Shown: positions 1 to 6,674 of the stretch, one piece after another | Layout of the letters: every line of letters begins with the position of its first letter | How positions within the stretch are numbered: position 1 is the stretch's first letter | NCBI GenBank assembly: GCA_028872685.1 | Contig: JAPKEI010000104.1 | Coordinates: 1 to 8,742, forward strand | Length of the DNA stretch: 8,742 bases | Reading direction: 5' to 3' | From: Verrucomicrobiota bacterium | Lineage (GTDB): Bacteria > Verrucomicrobiota > Verrucomicrobiia > Limisphaerales > UBA1100 | Translations under genes and position numbers: made by a program | Notes under the pieces: generated by a model | What the model saw: the letters and a program-made list of their open reading frames with translations, nothing else | Database searches by the model: none | What the model was told of the DNA's origin: nothing

Positions 1-107
1 ATTTTCTTCTCAAAGAAATCAAGCTGAGCACGGGTCAACGGCTTTTCCTGCGCCAAGGCACTAACGGCAACCAGTGCCAATACCGAAAATAGTGTGCGGA
101 TTTTCAT
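1..107 (-). CDS. Start of a secreted protein, probably PSCyt1-type (partial, runs off left edge)
   Basis: Thirty-five codons are visible before the left edge, with no stop. The ATG at 107 opens a typical Sec signal peptide: MKIR, a hydrophobic core rich in Leu, Val and Ala, and a probable cleavage site after SALA near residue 19. The mature part then reads EKPLTRAQLDFFEKK, and the cut codon begins AT, so Ile is likely next. The complete cytochrome-type protein at 3261-5732 has FFEKKIRPVL at the equivalent place, just before its CxxCH haem motif. This gene is therefore most likely another PSCyt1 (planctomycete cytochrome c) protein. That identification rests on about ten residues and on context. 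The gene starts 69 bp downstream of the EF-hand protein, with no terminator seen between them, so the two may be co-transcribed. There is no Shine-Dalgarno sequence. Confidence 0.6.
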   Translation of the reverse strand, partial: MKIRTLFSVLALVAVSALAQEKPLTRAQLDFFEKK

Positions 108-176
108 CAAATGAATCACTGGGAGTATCCTACCAAATTATCGCCTATTATTACAGCTAACTATGGGCGAAACGCG

Positions 177-1127
177 CTAACGACGCTGTTTTTCCCGGGC
201 GTATTCATAGGCGCGCTTGGTGTTTACCAGCACGCGACCGACGGTGTAGGCATTCTTTTTGGTACGCTCGTAATTCTTTTCCAATCGCTCCAAATCAACC
301 TTGTAGGTTTTCTTATTGCCCCGCGCTTCATCATAGGTGCGCTTGGCATTTGCTAGCAGGCGCTTGGCGCTATCGTCACTTTTCTGTGCGCGCACATAGT
401 TCGCTCTCAAGCGATCCAAATCTATCTTTTTTGGAGCCGGTTTCGTTTGTTTCTTAGGCTCTGGCTTTCTGCGGGCATCTTCATTGGATTTTATTTTGGT
501 TTCCGAAGACTTCTTCCGAGCTGCGTCCCTGCGCTTTGCCTCCGCAGCCAAAACCGCCCTACTTTCTTCCTTGGTGACCTTGCCGTCACGGTTGGAATCA
601 AATCGCTTCAAGTGAGCACGCCGAGATTCTTCGGCTTTCTTTTTTATTGCCTCACGTTGATCCTTGGAGCGCACAGCATGATTGCGCTTGGCCTTATCTG
701 ACGGAGCCTTGGATTCGGCAGCTCGTTTTGCGTCCACCACCTGTTTTGTCCGGAGTGCCGCCTGGTACTTGCTCAATGCCTGTGCAATCTCAGTCTGATC
801 CTTGCGTAATTCGCCTACGACTTTCTTGGTAGACGCTGCCTTTTCACGATATTGATCGGAGAGCCCCTTTAATTCCTTCTCCTTACGGGCTACTTGAGCC
901 TTGTAATCGGCTGCTGCCTTCCCAAGTGCCTTTTGCGCGGCGGCAACCCGTTGATTGATATCTGCTATCCTTCGTTTGTAGTCCTGAACCCGCTTGTCTT
1001 CGCTTGAAGAAGCCTTTCTGTCGCGGGAAGAAGGTTTCCTGTCGGTAGCATTAGCGGGATTGGCCAAGAGGATGAACGCCAAGGCGATCAAGCCTGTCAG
1101 ATAACGGAACTTACATAATGTTTTCAT
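177..1127 (-). CDS. Secreted coiled-coil protein with one EF-hand and C-terminal repeats
   Basis: This is a 316-residue protein of unknown function. I chose the ATG at 1127 because it opens a Sec signal peptide (MKTLCKFRYL, then a hydrophobic stretch, likely cleavage after ANPANA near residue 27). An in-frame GTG at 1175 would bury that signal. Residues about 45-150 are rich in Lys, Arg, Ala and Glu and look like a long coiled coil. Residues 177-188 (DSNRDGKVTKEE) are a canonical EF-hand loop with Asp1, Asn3, Asp5, Gly6 and Glu12, so Ca2+ binding is likely. A Lys/Pro-rich linker follows, then two copies of a roughly 42-residue helical repeat to the C-terminus. The protein is very basic. A structural or envelope role outside the cytoplasm is an inference. 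It lies downstream of the terminator at 1200-1231, so it should need its own promoter, which I could not identify. Confidence 0.85.
   Translation of the reverse strand: MKTLCKFRYLTGLIALAFILLANPANATDRKPSSRDRKASSSEDKRVQDYKRRIADINQRVAAAQKALGKAAADYKAQVARKEKELKGLSDQYREKAASTKKVVGELRKDQTEIAQALSKYQAALRTKQVVDAKRAAESKAPSDKAKRNHAVRSKDQREAIKKKAEESRRAHLKRFDSNRDGKVTKEESRAVLAAEAKRRDAARKKSSETKIKSNEDARRKPEPKKQTKPAPKKIDLDRLRANYVRAQKSDDSAKRLLANAKRTYDEARGNKKTYKVDLERLEKNYERTKKNAYTVGRVLVNTKRAYEYAREKQRR
180..425 (-). repeat. Two-copy tandem repeat, 42-residue period, inside the EF-hand protein
   Basis: Copy 1 is residues 235-276 (bases 425-300) and copy 2 is residues 277-316 (bases 299-180). They align as IDLDRLRANYVRAQK against VDLERLEKNYERTKK, then LLANAKRTYDEAR against VLVNTKRAYEYAR. 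The period is 126 nt. Both copies are predicted helical and charged. The DNA has diverged but the protein pattern is clear, indicating an internal duplication that selection has preserved at protein level. Confidence 0.75.
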
Positions 1128-1184
1128 AATATTTTGGTGCTCAGAATTGGACGAATTACTCAGAGCGGGATTCACTCACATTTT

Positions 1185-1196
1185 CCCATATATGGG
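1185..1196. repeat. 12-bp perfect palindrome upstream of the EF-hand gene
   Basis: CCCATATATGGG is a perfect inverted repeat, 58 bp upstream of the start at 1127 and just after the T tract of the terminator at 1200-1231. It could be an operator for the downstream gene or could overlap its promoter. No matching -35 and -10 pair was found, and a palindrome of this length can occur by chance. Confidence 0.3.
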
Positions 1197-1199
1197 TAC

Positions 1200-1231
1200 A
1201 AAAAAACCCAGCGCACTTACTGCGCCGGGTT
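1200..1231 (-). terminator. Intrinsic terminator after the LTxxQ-type gene
   Basis: Read on the minus strand, bases 1231-1205 form an 11-bp stem (AACCCGGCGCA pairing with TGCGCTGGGTT, with one G-U wobble) around the 5-nt loop GTAAG. A run of seven T follows at 1206-1200, whose first two bases overlap the stem. It begins about 27 nt after the stop at 1258. On the plus strand the wobble becomes an A-C mismatch and no T run follows, so it acts for minus-strand transcripts. It separates the LTxxQ-type gene from the EF-hand gene. Confidence 0.88.
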
Positions 1232-1257
1232 GGTGATTCTATGTGGAGAATTAGCCC

Positions 1258-1719
1258 TTAATTATTCTTCTTTTTACCGCCCTTGATCTTGGCTTTCTGC
1301 TCATCGGTCAGCAAAGCAGCGAACTGGGTTCTTACCTCTTTATTCAGGGCTCCCATGGCCTTCTTGCACTCGGTCTGTTGCGCCTTTTGGTCAGCAGTAA
1401 TTGCCACTGCAGTATTCACTGCAGCCCTTAGTTCTTTACCTTTTTTGCCATCAGCTTTTGCCTTTTTCGTGGCTTCAGCGCGGGCTTTCTTCTGGTCCGC
1501 GGTGATGATGCTGGCAGCCTTCTTACGACATTCCGCCAATTTCGGGCCGAATTCCTTATTCAGGGCATCCAGCTTGGTCTTTTGGTCTGCGGTCAATTCG
1601 ATGCCTTTAGGCACTTTTACCGCTATGGGGGCTTTTTTCTTTTTGTCAGCCGCTACTGCCGGAGCCACAAAGGCCACCGTCAGCAAGCAAGCTGATATAA
1701 TAGTTATAGTTTTTTTCAT
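1258..1719 (-). CDS. Small secreted Lys/Ala-rich protein with four LTxxQ-type motifs
   Basis: This 153-residue protein starts with a clear Sec signal peptide (MKKTITIISACLL, cleavage probably after AVA at residue 23). The mature part is about one-fifth Lys and is predicted nearly all helical. Four related motifs occur: LTADQ at 42-46, ITADQ at 72-76, ITADQ at 107-111 and LTDEQ at 137-141, with spacings of 30, 35 and 30 residues. Motifs of this type define the LTxxQ family, which includes the periplasmic proteins Spy and CpxP, and those proteins are similar in size. A periplasmic chaperone or envelope-stress role is therefore a reasonable guess but is not demonstrated. Two Cys remain after cleavage (64 and 118), each in an E-C-[RK]-K context. 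The ATG at 1719 lacks a clear ribosome-binding site. A strong terminator follows the gene. The tail is Lys/Asn-rich (KGGKKKNN). Confidence 0.88.
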   Translation of the reverse strand: MKKTITIISACLLTVAFVAPAVAADKKKKAPIAVKVPKGIELTADQKTKLDALNKEFGPKLAECRKKAASIITADQKKARAEATKKAKADGKKGKELRAAVNTAVAITADQKAQQTECKKAMGALNKEVRTQFAALLTDEQKAKIKGGKKKNN

Positions 1720-1869
1720 AATAATTTCCGCAGGTTCATTAATTAGCGGAGAGAGGGTGAGATTAAAAAAGTCCGCTCCTTATTCAAAGCTTATTCACAA
1801 ATTTTTCGCTGCGTTAATCAAACGCGCCACACATCTCATGATTTACATCTACGAGCGCGATATTATGGT
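1720..1869 (-). other. 150-bp gap and leader ahead of the LTxxQ-type gene, with small repeats
   Basis: This is the longest gap in the window. It should hold the promoter of the LTxxQ-type gene, but I found no convincing -35/-10 pair. It contains a 6-bp inverted repeat (TCCGCT at 1772-1777 with AGCGGA at 1745-1750) that would enclose a T-rich loop in the transcript, and a direct repeat TTATTCA at 1780-1786 and 1791-1797. A short GCGTT/AACGC stem at 1811-1825 lacks a following T run, so I see no terminator for the DUF1501 gene that ends at 1870. Confidence 0.3.
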
Positions 1870-3258
1870 TTAAGCCAAGATTTCTTTGGCCACGTTGCCA
1901 TGGACGTCGGTGAGGCGAAAATCGCGGCCTGCATAGTTGAAGGTTAGTTTTTTGTGGTTGAGACCGAGCAGGTGCAGAACGGTAGCGTGCCAGTCGTGGA
2001 TGTGCATTTTGCCGTCGACTGCCGCGTAACCATACTCATCAGTTTTGCCGTGGGCTATGCCGCCTTTCACACCGCCGCCGGCCATCCACATGGTGTAGCC
2101 TTTGTTGTTGTGATCGCGACCATCGCCATTTTGAGCGTGCGGCGTGCGGCCAAATTCGCCGCCCCACATGACGAGGGTATCCTTAAGCATATCGCGTTTC
2201 TCAAGATCTGCCAGGAGTGCGGCGATGGGTTGGTCCGTCGCTCCGCAATTGCGTTCCAGAGAAGTCTTGAGTGTGCGGTGCTGATCCCAGTTGCCATAGT
2301 TTAACTCTATAAAACGCACACCGGCTTCAGCCATTCGGCGGGCTAAGAGGCATTGGCGACCAAAACTCTCCGTCGCGCGGTTACCAATACCGTAGGCTTG
2401 GCGTATAGCTGCCGGTTCCTTATTGATATCCATCAGTTGCGGCACCTCGCTCTGCATACGGAAGGCGAGTTCAAAAGACTCTATCACACCCTCCACAGCC
2501 GGGTTTACCACATCCTTTTTGAGCTGTTCCTGGTTCAGGCTCTGCACCAAATCCAGTTGTATTCGCTGTGCCTCTTTCGAGACTCTGGGGTTGGTAATAT
2601 TATTGATTTGGCCGCTGCCGCCACGGGAACTGCCGCGGATGGGAGTAGCCTGATAGATGGCGGGAAGGAAAGAACTACCATAATTCTGTGCACCCCCCAA
2701 ACCAGTTTGAGGGCTAAGCACAATGAAGCCCGGTAGATTTTTGTTTTCGGTACCCAAACCATACAGCGTCCAGGCCCCAAGTGAAGGTCGTACGAATTGT
2801 GAATTGCCGGTGTGCATCTTCACAAACGCCTGGGGATGATTGGGCAGATCCGTATGCATGCCGTTTAAGAGGCAGAGTTTGTCCGCGTGTTTGGCGACAT
2901 TCGGAAACAGCTCGGAAATGTTTAGCCCATTCTGGCCATGCCGGGCGAATTCCCACGGTGAACCCAGAAGCTTGGCCCGGCTGCGGGAGCCACGGCGACC
3001 GATACCCGGCTTGCCTTCATCGATCTGGAGCTGGGGTTTGTAATCAAAAGTATCCACGTGCGAAGGGCCACCTCGCATACAAAGAAAAATAACACGTTTA
3101 GCGCGCGGTGCGAAATGTGGTGTTTTGGGTGCCAAGGGGCTTTGCTCTGCAGCCTCAGCACAAAGACCAGCCAGGGCAAGATACCCAAAGCCTGAGGAAA
3201 CGCCTTTGAGCATTTCACGGCGGGACAGATTGGCTAAAGCTTGGGAATTAGGATTCAT
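1870..3258 (-). CDS. DUF1501 family exported protein (alkaline-phosphatase/sulfatase-like fold)
   Basis: This 462-residue protein has the normal full length for DUF1501 (Pfam PF07394). The N-terminus carries a twin-arginine motif (SRREMLK, Arg13-Arg14) followed by a hydrophobic stretch to about residue 36, so Tat export of a folded protein is likely. Conserved landmarks are GGPSHVDTFDYKP (63 onward), GLGTENKNLPGF, WGGEFGRTP (365 onward), GRDH (380-383), MAGGGVKGG and HIHDWHATVLHLLGL (419 onward). The His and Asp residues are placed as expected for metal ligands in the alkaline-phosphatase superfamily. The substrate of DUF1501 proteins is not established. The ATG lies 2 nt after the stop of the cytochrome-type gene at 3261, so translation is probably coupled and the two proteins probably work together. 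It is a paralogue of the DUF1501 protein at 6675-8036 but from a different subgroup: the last 45 residues share 34 identities, while the N-terminal halves differ much more. Confidence 0.93.
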   Translation of the reverse strand: MNPNSQALANLSRREMLKGVSSGFGYLALAGLCAEAAEQSPLAPKTPHFAPRAKRVIFLCMRGGPSHVDTFDYKPQLQIDEGKPGIGRRGSRSRAKLLGSPWEFARHGQNGLNISELFPNVAKHADKLCLLNGMHTDLPNHPQAFVKMHTGNSQFVRPSLGAWTLYGLGTENKNLPGFIVLSPQTGLGGAQNYGSSFLPAIYQATPIRGSSRGGSGQINNITNPRVSKEAQRIQLDLVQSLNQEQLKKDVVNPAVEGVIESFELAFRMQSEVPQLMDINKEPAAIRQAYGIGNRATESFGRQCLLARRMAEAGVRFIELNYGNWDQHRTLKTSLERNCGATDQPIAALLADLEKRDMLKDTLVMWGGEFGRTPHAQNGDGRDHNNKGYTMWMAGGGVKGGIAHGKTDEYGYAAVDGKMHIHDWHATVLHLLGLNHKKLTFNYAGRDFRLTDVHGNVAKEILA

Positions 3259-3260
3259 GA

Positions 3261-5732
3261 TTAGTCAAGATAACGGAATTCTGCGCTGCAAAGGAGGGCT
3301 TGGCAGAAGCTGCTCCAAGCGCTTCCTCGGTTATATTTTCCCTCGGGATTATTAGTATCCGAGATGGACTGGTAACTATTGAAAAACTGGCGCGCCTTTT
3401 CCTTTTCGTTGGTTGTCGGAGTGCGACCGTAGGCGAGTTTGAAAGCGAAATCCACGCGCTCCTCTCCAGACGGGGCTTCATCGAACAGGCGCCGGGCCAT
3501 ACTATCAGCTGCCCGGATCACAAAGGCATCGTTCATCAGGTAAAGTGCTTGAGAGGGGACGGTGGTCACATCCCGTTTGCCGGTGACTAGAGAAGGTTCA
3601 GCATAGTCAAAGAGATCGAGTGAAGCGGGCACTAGATCGCGAACGATGGGCAGAAACACTGACCGGTAATCTGTAGGTGCCATCAGGGTGCGGATCTGAA
3701 TGTTGCGACTACGACCTACTTGTCCATTACCGGCTTTAGCTACGGCCGAGCTGCGAGGGCGATCCCATTTAAGCAGGCCACTGACTGAGAGTATGGAGTC
3801 ACGAATCGATTCAGCATCTAGGCGCCTCTTGCTTACGCGCCAGAGATAATGGTTCTCCGGATCTGCATTGTAATTAGCTGAATCATAATCTGAAGCCATC
3901 CGATAGGTGCTGCTCAAGACAATCTGGCGGACCATACCTTTTACAGACCAATTCTGATCTACAAATTGGAGAGCCAAATGATCTAAAAGCTCCGGGTGGC
4001 TCGGGGCCTGACCGGTGGAGCCAAAGTTATCCATACTGCGCACCAACCCCTGACCGAAGAGATGATGCCAGATTCGATTAACGATCACGCGCGAAGTGAG
4101 TGGATTGCCGGGGCTCACCAACCACTCGGCCATTTGCCGGCGACCACTGCCACTTCGGTGGAAGCTTGCACGGAAATCCGGGTTTACAATGGAGACAAAG
4201 CCGCGCGGGACTTTTTCACCGGGTTGCTGAATCTCCCCGCGTTCCAGCAAGCGAGTTTCGCGCACAAAACCTCGGTCACTCACACCCATTGCGCGCGGAA
4301 TTGATTTACCAGCCGCAGTATAGCCACTGAGTTTCTCGGTGATTGAATTCACCCGACCGCTGACTGCACGAGCTCGTTGAAATGTTCGTTGTACATCCCC
4401 GGAACCGGACGCACGTTCTTTGCGTGCCTGAGCGGTCAATTCTTCAAGCTCTTTCTTGCTATCAACCAACATTTTTTCCAGACGCGCACGGGTACTGACC
4501 GTCAAAACCTCACCTGGATTCTTGGTGGCCTCCGCCGGAAGATTTACCAGAGGAGTACTACGGCGATTTCCAGGTCCTTGCACGGTTCCAAACTGAGTTT
4601 CCGTATTAAAGAAGATGCCAGCTAGTGCGTAGTACTCGCGCTGCGGAATGGGATCAAACTTGTGGTCGTGGCATCGAGCACAGGCAATGGTGAGCCCCAA
4701 TATCGCGCGCGATGTGGTTTCAATCTGTTCATCGGCCAAGTCCACGGCAAACTGAAGACGATTATTTTCATTGTGCGACTTGGGGCCTATGGCCAGAAAC
4801 CCAGTCGCCGTCATTAACTCGGCGCGGTGTTGGTTGTCGCGCGCAGGCATTAGGTCACCGGCGATTTGTTCGCGAATGAACTGATTGTAGGGCTTGTCGG
4901 CATTAAAGGAATCGATCACGTAATCACGATACCGCCACGCATGCGGGTAGGTAAGGTTCGCCTCCTTACCGCTGGACTCTGCATAACGCGCGACATCCAG
5001 CCAATGCCGTCCCCAGCGTTCACCAAAACTTTCGGAAGCGAGCAACCGGTCTACCAGTTTTTCAAATGCCTTCGGGTCTTTGTCCGCCACAAAGGCTTCC
5101 ACTTCCTTAGGTTGCGGCGGTACGCCATTGAGGTCAAAAAACAACCGGCGGATTAATGTGCGACGATCCGCCTCACCCACCGGCTTGAGTGATTGCTTGT
5201 CCATCTCGGCCAAGACAAACCGGTCGATGTCTGATCGCACCCAGTTGTTATCCTTCACCTTTGGCCTGGCCGGTTGCTCCGGCAACTTGAAGGCCCAGTG
5301 GTTTTTGGATTTCTCCCAGTTGGGTTTTTCGGCTACGGCACTCCCATCGCGTGGATCCGGTGCACCCATCATGATCCATTTTTCAAAATCAGCGATGACG
5401 GAAGCCGGCAGCTTTTCTTTGGGAGGCATTGCCGTGTCCTCATCCTCATAACGGATTGCCTCAACGAGCAGACTCTGCTCCAGATTCTTTGGCACCACAG
5501 CATGGCCCGATCCGCCGCCTTTACGGATTCCCTCGCGCGTGTCCAACTGCAACCCCCCCCTGAGCTTTTCGCTGTTAGCCGAATGACACTTGTAACAACG
5601 TTCCACCAATACCGGGCGAATTTTTTTTTCAAAAAAAGCTATGCCTTCCGGGCTCGGTTCAGCTGGGAAAACCCCTTGCGTACCGGCCAGAAGACCAACA
5701 AAACTCAATATACTTAGGCGAAGACTGGTCAT
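3261..5732 (-). CDS. PSCyt1-DUF1549-DUF1553 cytochrome-type secreted protein
   Basis: This 823-residue protein starts at the ATG at 5732, which opens a Sec signal peptide (MTSLRLSILSFVGLLAG). An ATG 14 codons upstream is unlikely because the promoter lies between the two. Domains in order: PSCyt1 (PF07635) at about 33-125, with haem motif CYKCH (Cys46, Cys49, His50) and a possible axial Met in AMPPKEKLP (Met102); DUF1549/PSCyt2 (PF07583) at about 160-380, ending in a second CxxCH (CARCHDHKFDP, Cys351, Cys354, His355); a charged, partly coiled linker at about 415-470; and DUF1553/PSD1 (PF07587) at about 525-800, with SRVIVNRIWHHLFGQGLVR. The C-terminus AEFRYLD is typical of DUF1553. Covalent haem binding outside the cytoplasm is implied; the reaction is unknown. 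It sits directly before a DUF1501 gene, the usual partner. Homopolymer runs A9 and G8 occur in the haem-domain coding region. Confidence 0.93.
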   Translation of the reverse strand: MTSLRLSILSFVGLLAGTQGVFPAEPSPEGIAFFEKKIRPVLVERCYKCHSANSEKLRGGLQLDTREGIRKGGGSGHAVVPKNLEQSLLVEAIRYEDEDTAMPPKEKLPASVIADFEKWIMMGAPDPRDGSAVAEKPNWEKSKNHWAFKLPEQPARPKVKDNNWVRSDIDRFVLAEMDKQSLKPVGEADRRTLIRRLFFDLNGVPPQPKEVEAFVADKDPKAFEKLVDRLLASESFGERWGRHWLDVARYAESSGKEANLTYPHAWRYRDYVIDSFNADKPYNQFIREQIAGDLMPARDNQHRAELMTATGFLAIGPKSHNENNRLQFAVDLADEQIETTSRAILGLTIACARCHDHKFDPIPQREYYALAGIFFNTETQFGTVQGPGNRRSTPLVNLPAEATKNPGEVLTVSTRARLEKMLVDSKKELEELTAQARKERASGSGDVQRTFQRARAVSGRVNSITEKLSGYTAAGKSIPRAMGVSDRGFVRETRLLERGEIQQPGEKVPRGFVSIVNPDFRASFHRSGSGRRQMAEWLVSPGNPLTSRVIVNRIWHHLFGQGLVRSMDNFGSTGQAPSHPELLDHLALQFVDQNWSVKGMVRQIVLSSTYRMASDYDSANYNADPENHYLWRVSKRRLDAESIRDSILSVSGLLKWDRPRSSAVAKAGNGQVGRSRNIQIRTLMAPTDYRSVFLPIVRDLVPASLDLFDYAEPSLVTGKRDVTTVPSQALYLMNDAFVIRAADSMARRLFDEAPSGEERVDFAFKLAYGRTPTTNEKEKARQFFNSYQSISDTNNPEGKYNRGSAWSSFCQALLCSAEFRYLD
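5553..5637 (-). repeat. Clustered homopolymer tracts in the haem-domain coding region
   Basis: On the coding strand a T7-G-A9 stretch (bases 5637-5621, encoding FFEKK) is followed about 60 nt later by G8 (bases 5560-5553, encoding RGG). The frame is intact across both in the sequence given. Such runs are prone to replication slippage and to sequencing error. They flank the CYKCH haem motif. Confidence 0.6.
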
Positions 5733-5738
5733 TAGTAA

Positions 5739-5756
5739 TTTTATTGTACAATAAAA
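5739..5756. repeat. 18-bp perfect palindrome overlapping the -10 element
   Basis: TTTTATTGTACAATAAAA is perfectly self-complementary and ends 6 nt upstream of the ATG at 5732. It covers the whole predicted -10 hexamer (5743-5748). It could be the binding site of a dimeric repressor that blocks RNA polymerase. Its A/T richness makes a chance palindrome somewhat more likely than for a mixed sequence of equal length. Confidence 0.5.
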
Positions 5757-5771
5757 GACGTGCAGTCTCAA
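5743..5771 (-). promoter_or_regulatory. Predicted sigma-70-type promoter of the cytochrome-type gene
   Basis: On the minus strand, TTGAGA (5771-5766) is separated by exactly 17 nt from TACAAT (5748-5743). Each differs from consensus (TTGACA, TATAAT) at one base. The start of transcription would fall near 5736-5737, only about 4 nt before the ATG at 5732, so the mRNA would be almost leaderless. This supports the 5732 start over the ATG at 5774. It lies in the 84-bp gap after the aldolase stop and would let the second cytochrome/DUF1501 pair be expressed independently of upstream genes. Confidence 0.6.
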
Positions 5772-5816
5772 CATATGTTACGCTAATGAATGATCGGAGC
5801 TCTTGAGGAAATCCGG

Positions 5817-6629
5817 CTAGATTGTTAAATCCGAATCGCTTTCGCCCGGTGGCAGGTCGCCCATGCGCATGCGAATGGCATTGAGTTCGCTGGTGAGATG
5901 TTTGCGAACGATCAATAAGTCTGCGCTGTGTATCATGAAGTTGCAGCCCATTTCGAGAAAACGCACTTGCTGCTCAATCCCGCCCCAGAAATGGATTCCC
6001 GCCCCGCGGCCGTGCGCACGGGCCTTGTCAAAAATCGTCTGCACGGCAGCCAGGAATTCCGGTGCATCGTATTGCTCAGGAATACCCAAGTTGCATGAGA
6101 GATCATGCGGCCCGATAAGCACCCCATCTACCTCCGGCGCGGCGAGCAGGTCATCGAGTGCATCAATTGCTGGTTGGCTCTCGATATTGAGGATGAGTAC
6201 GTTGTTAACGTTACGGTTGGTGATATACTCATCTATCTCCGTTGTAACGCTCTTGCCTGAAAGCCGATCTGATAATCGCCCTCCCTTTAACGGCCGATGC
6301 TTTACCGCGCCTCGCAGCCCGTCCACCTGCGCCACGGTTTCAATGTACGGCGCCACGATACCCAGTGCGCCATCGTCGAGGGTGGACGTGGCCAAAAACG
6401 GATCCGGCGATGGAATGCGAACAATGGGCACAATCCCCAGCGCCGAATAAGTTTGGCACATCCAACCCACCTGCGAGCGGTCCAGTGTGTTGTGTTCGGT
6501 ATCGATAAACACAAAATCCGGCCGACTCGGCGTGATGACATCCACAGAACGTGGCGAAGGATTCACAGTACAAGTCCCATACACGCGCTCACCCGCGCGC
6601 ATTTTTTTAGCAAGAGTTTGTCCAATCAT
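5817..6629 (-). CDS. HpcH/HpaI family class II aldolase
   Basis: This is a 270-residue TIM-barrel aldolase of the HpcH/HpaI family (PF03328), which cleaves 2-keto-(3-deoxy)-4-hydroxy acids to pyruvate or a related keto acid plus an aldehyde, using a divalent metal. From the ATG at 6629 the key residues are His46 in FIDTEHNTLD, Arg71 in VRIPSPDP, Glu150 in LILNIES and Asp176 in IGPHDLS. These match, offset by one, the catalytic His/Arg and metal-binding Glu/Asp that I recall for E. coli HpaI, which supports this start. A TTG at 6668 would add 13 residues and nearly touch the upstream gene, but I judge it less likely. The loop after PYIETVAQ is unlike the YPPRG loop of classical HpaI, so the substrate cannot be named. 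No signal peptide is present, so it is cytoplasmic, unlike its neighbours. The gap to the upstream DUF1501 gene is 45 nt, so co-transcription is likely. Confidence 0.88.
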   Translation of the reverse strand: MIGQTLAKKMRAGERVYGTCTVNPSPRSVDVITPSRPDFVFIDTEHNTLDRSQVGWMCQTYSALGIVPIVRIPSPDPFLATSTLDDGALGIVAPYIETVAQVDGLRGAVKHRPLKGGRLSDRLSGKSVTTEIDEYITNRNVNNVLILNIESQPAIDALDDLLAAPEVDGVLIGPHDLSCNLGIPEQYDAPEFLAAVQTIFDKARAHGRGAGIHFWGGIEQQVRFLEMGCNFMIHSADLLIVRKHLTSELNAIRMRMGDLPPGESDSDLTI

Positions 6630-6674
6630 CGGTGCACGGATGATGCTCGGAGTGAGTACTGGAGGCAAGTCCGG

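Noticed and set aside
137..142. GATAAT as a -10 box for the gene at 1-107
   Set aside because: No acceptable -35 hexamer lies 16-18 nt upstream; the best-placed sequence is CATAGT.
1128..1175. Upstream GTG start for the EF-hand protein
   Set aside because: It would place 16 polar residues before a clear signal peptide that begins at the ATG at 1127.
1811..1825. Short hairpin GCGTT/AACGC as terminator of the left DUF1501 gene
   Set aside because: The stem is only 5 bp and is not followed by a T run on either strand.
1283..1873. Open frame of 196 codons on the plus strand
   Set aside because: It is antisense to the LTxxQ-type gene. The Phe/Ala-rich product is what reversed Lys and Ala codons give, and it has no export signal or family features of its own.
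5863..6450. Open frame of 195 codons on the plus strand
   Set aside because: It is antisense to the aldolase, which has clear family motifs. The product is Ser/Arg-rich and resembles nothing known.
6630..6668. Upstream TTG start for the aldolase
   Set aside because: The added residues are not family-like, and numbering from the ATG at 6629 matches known HpaI residue positions to within one. It cannot be fully excluded, because the TTG would nearly abut the upstream stop.
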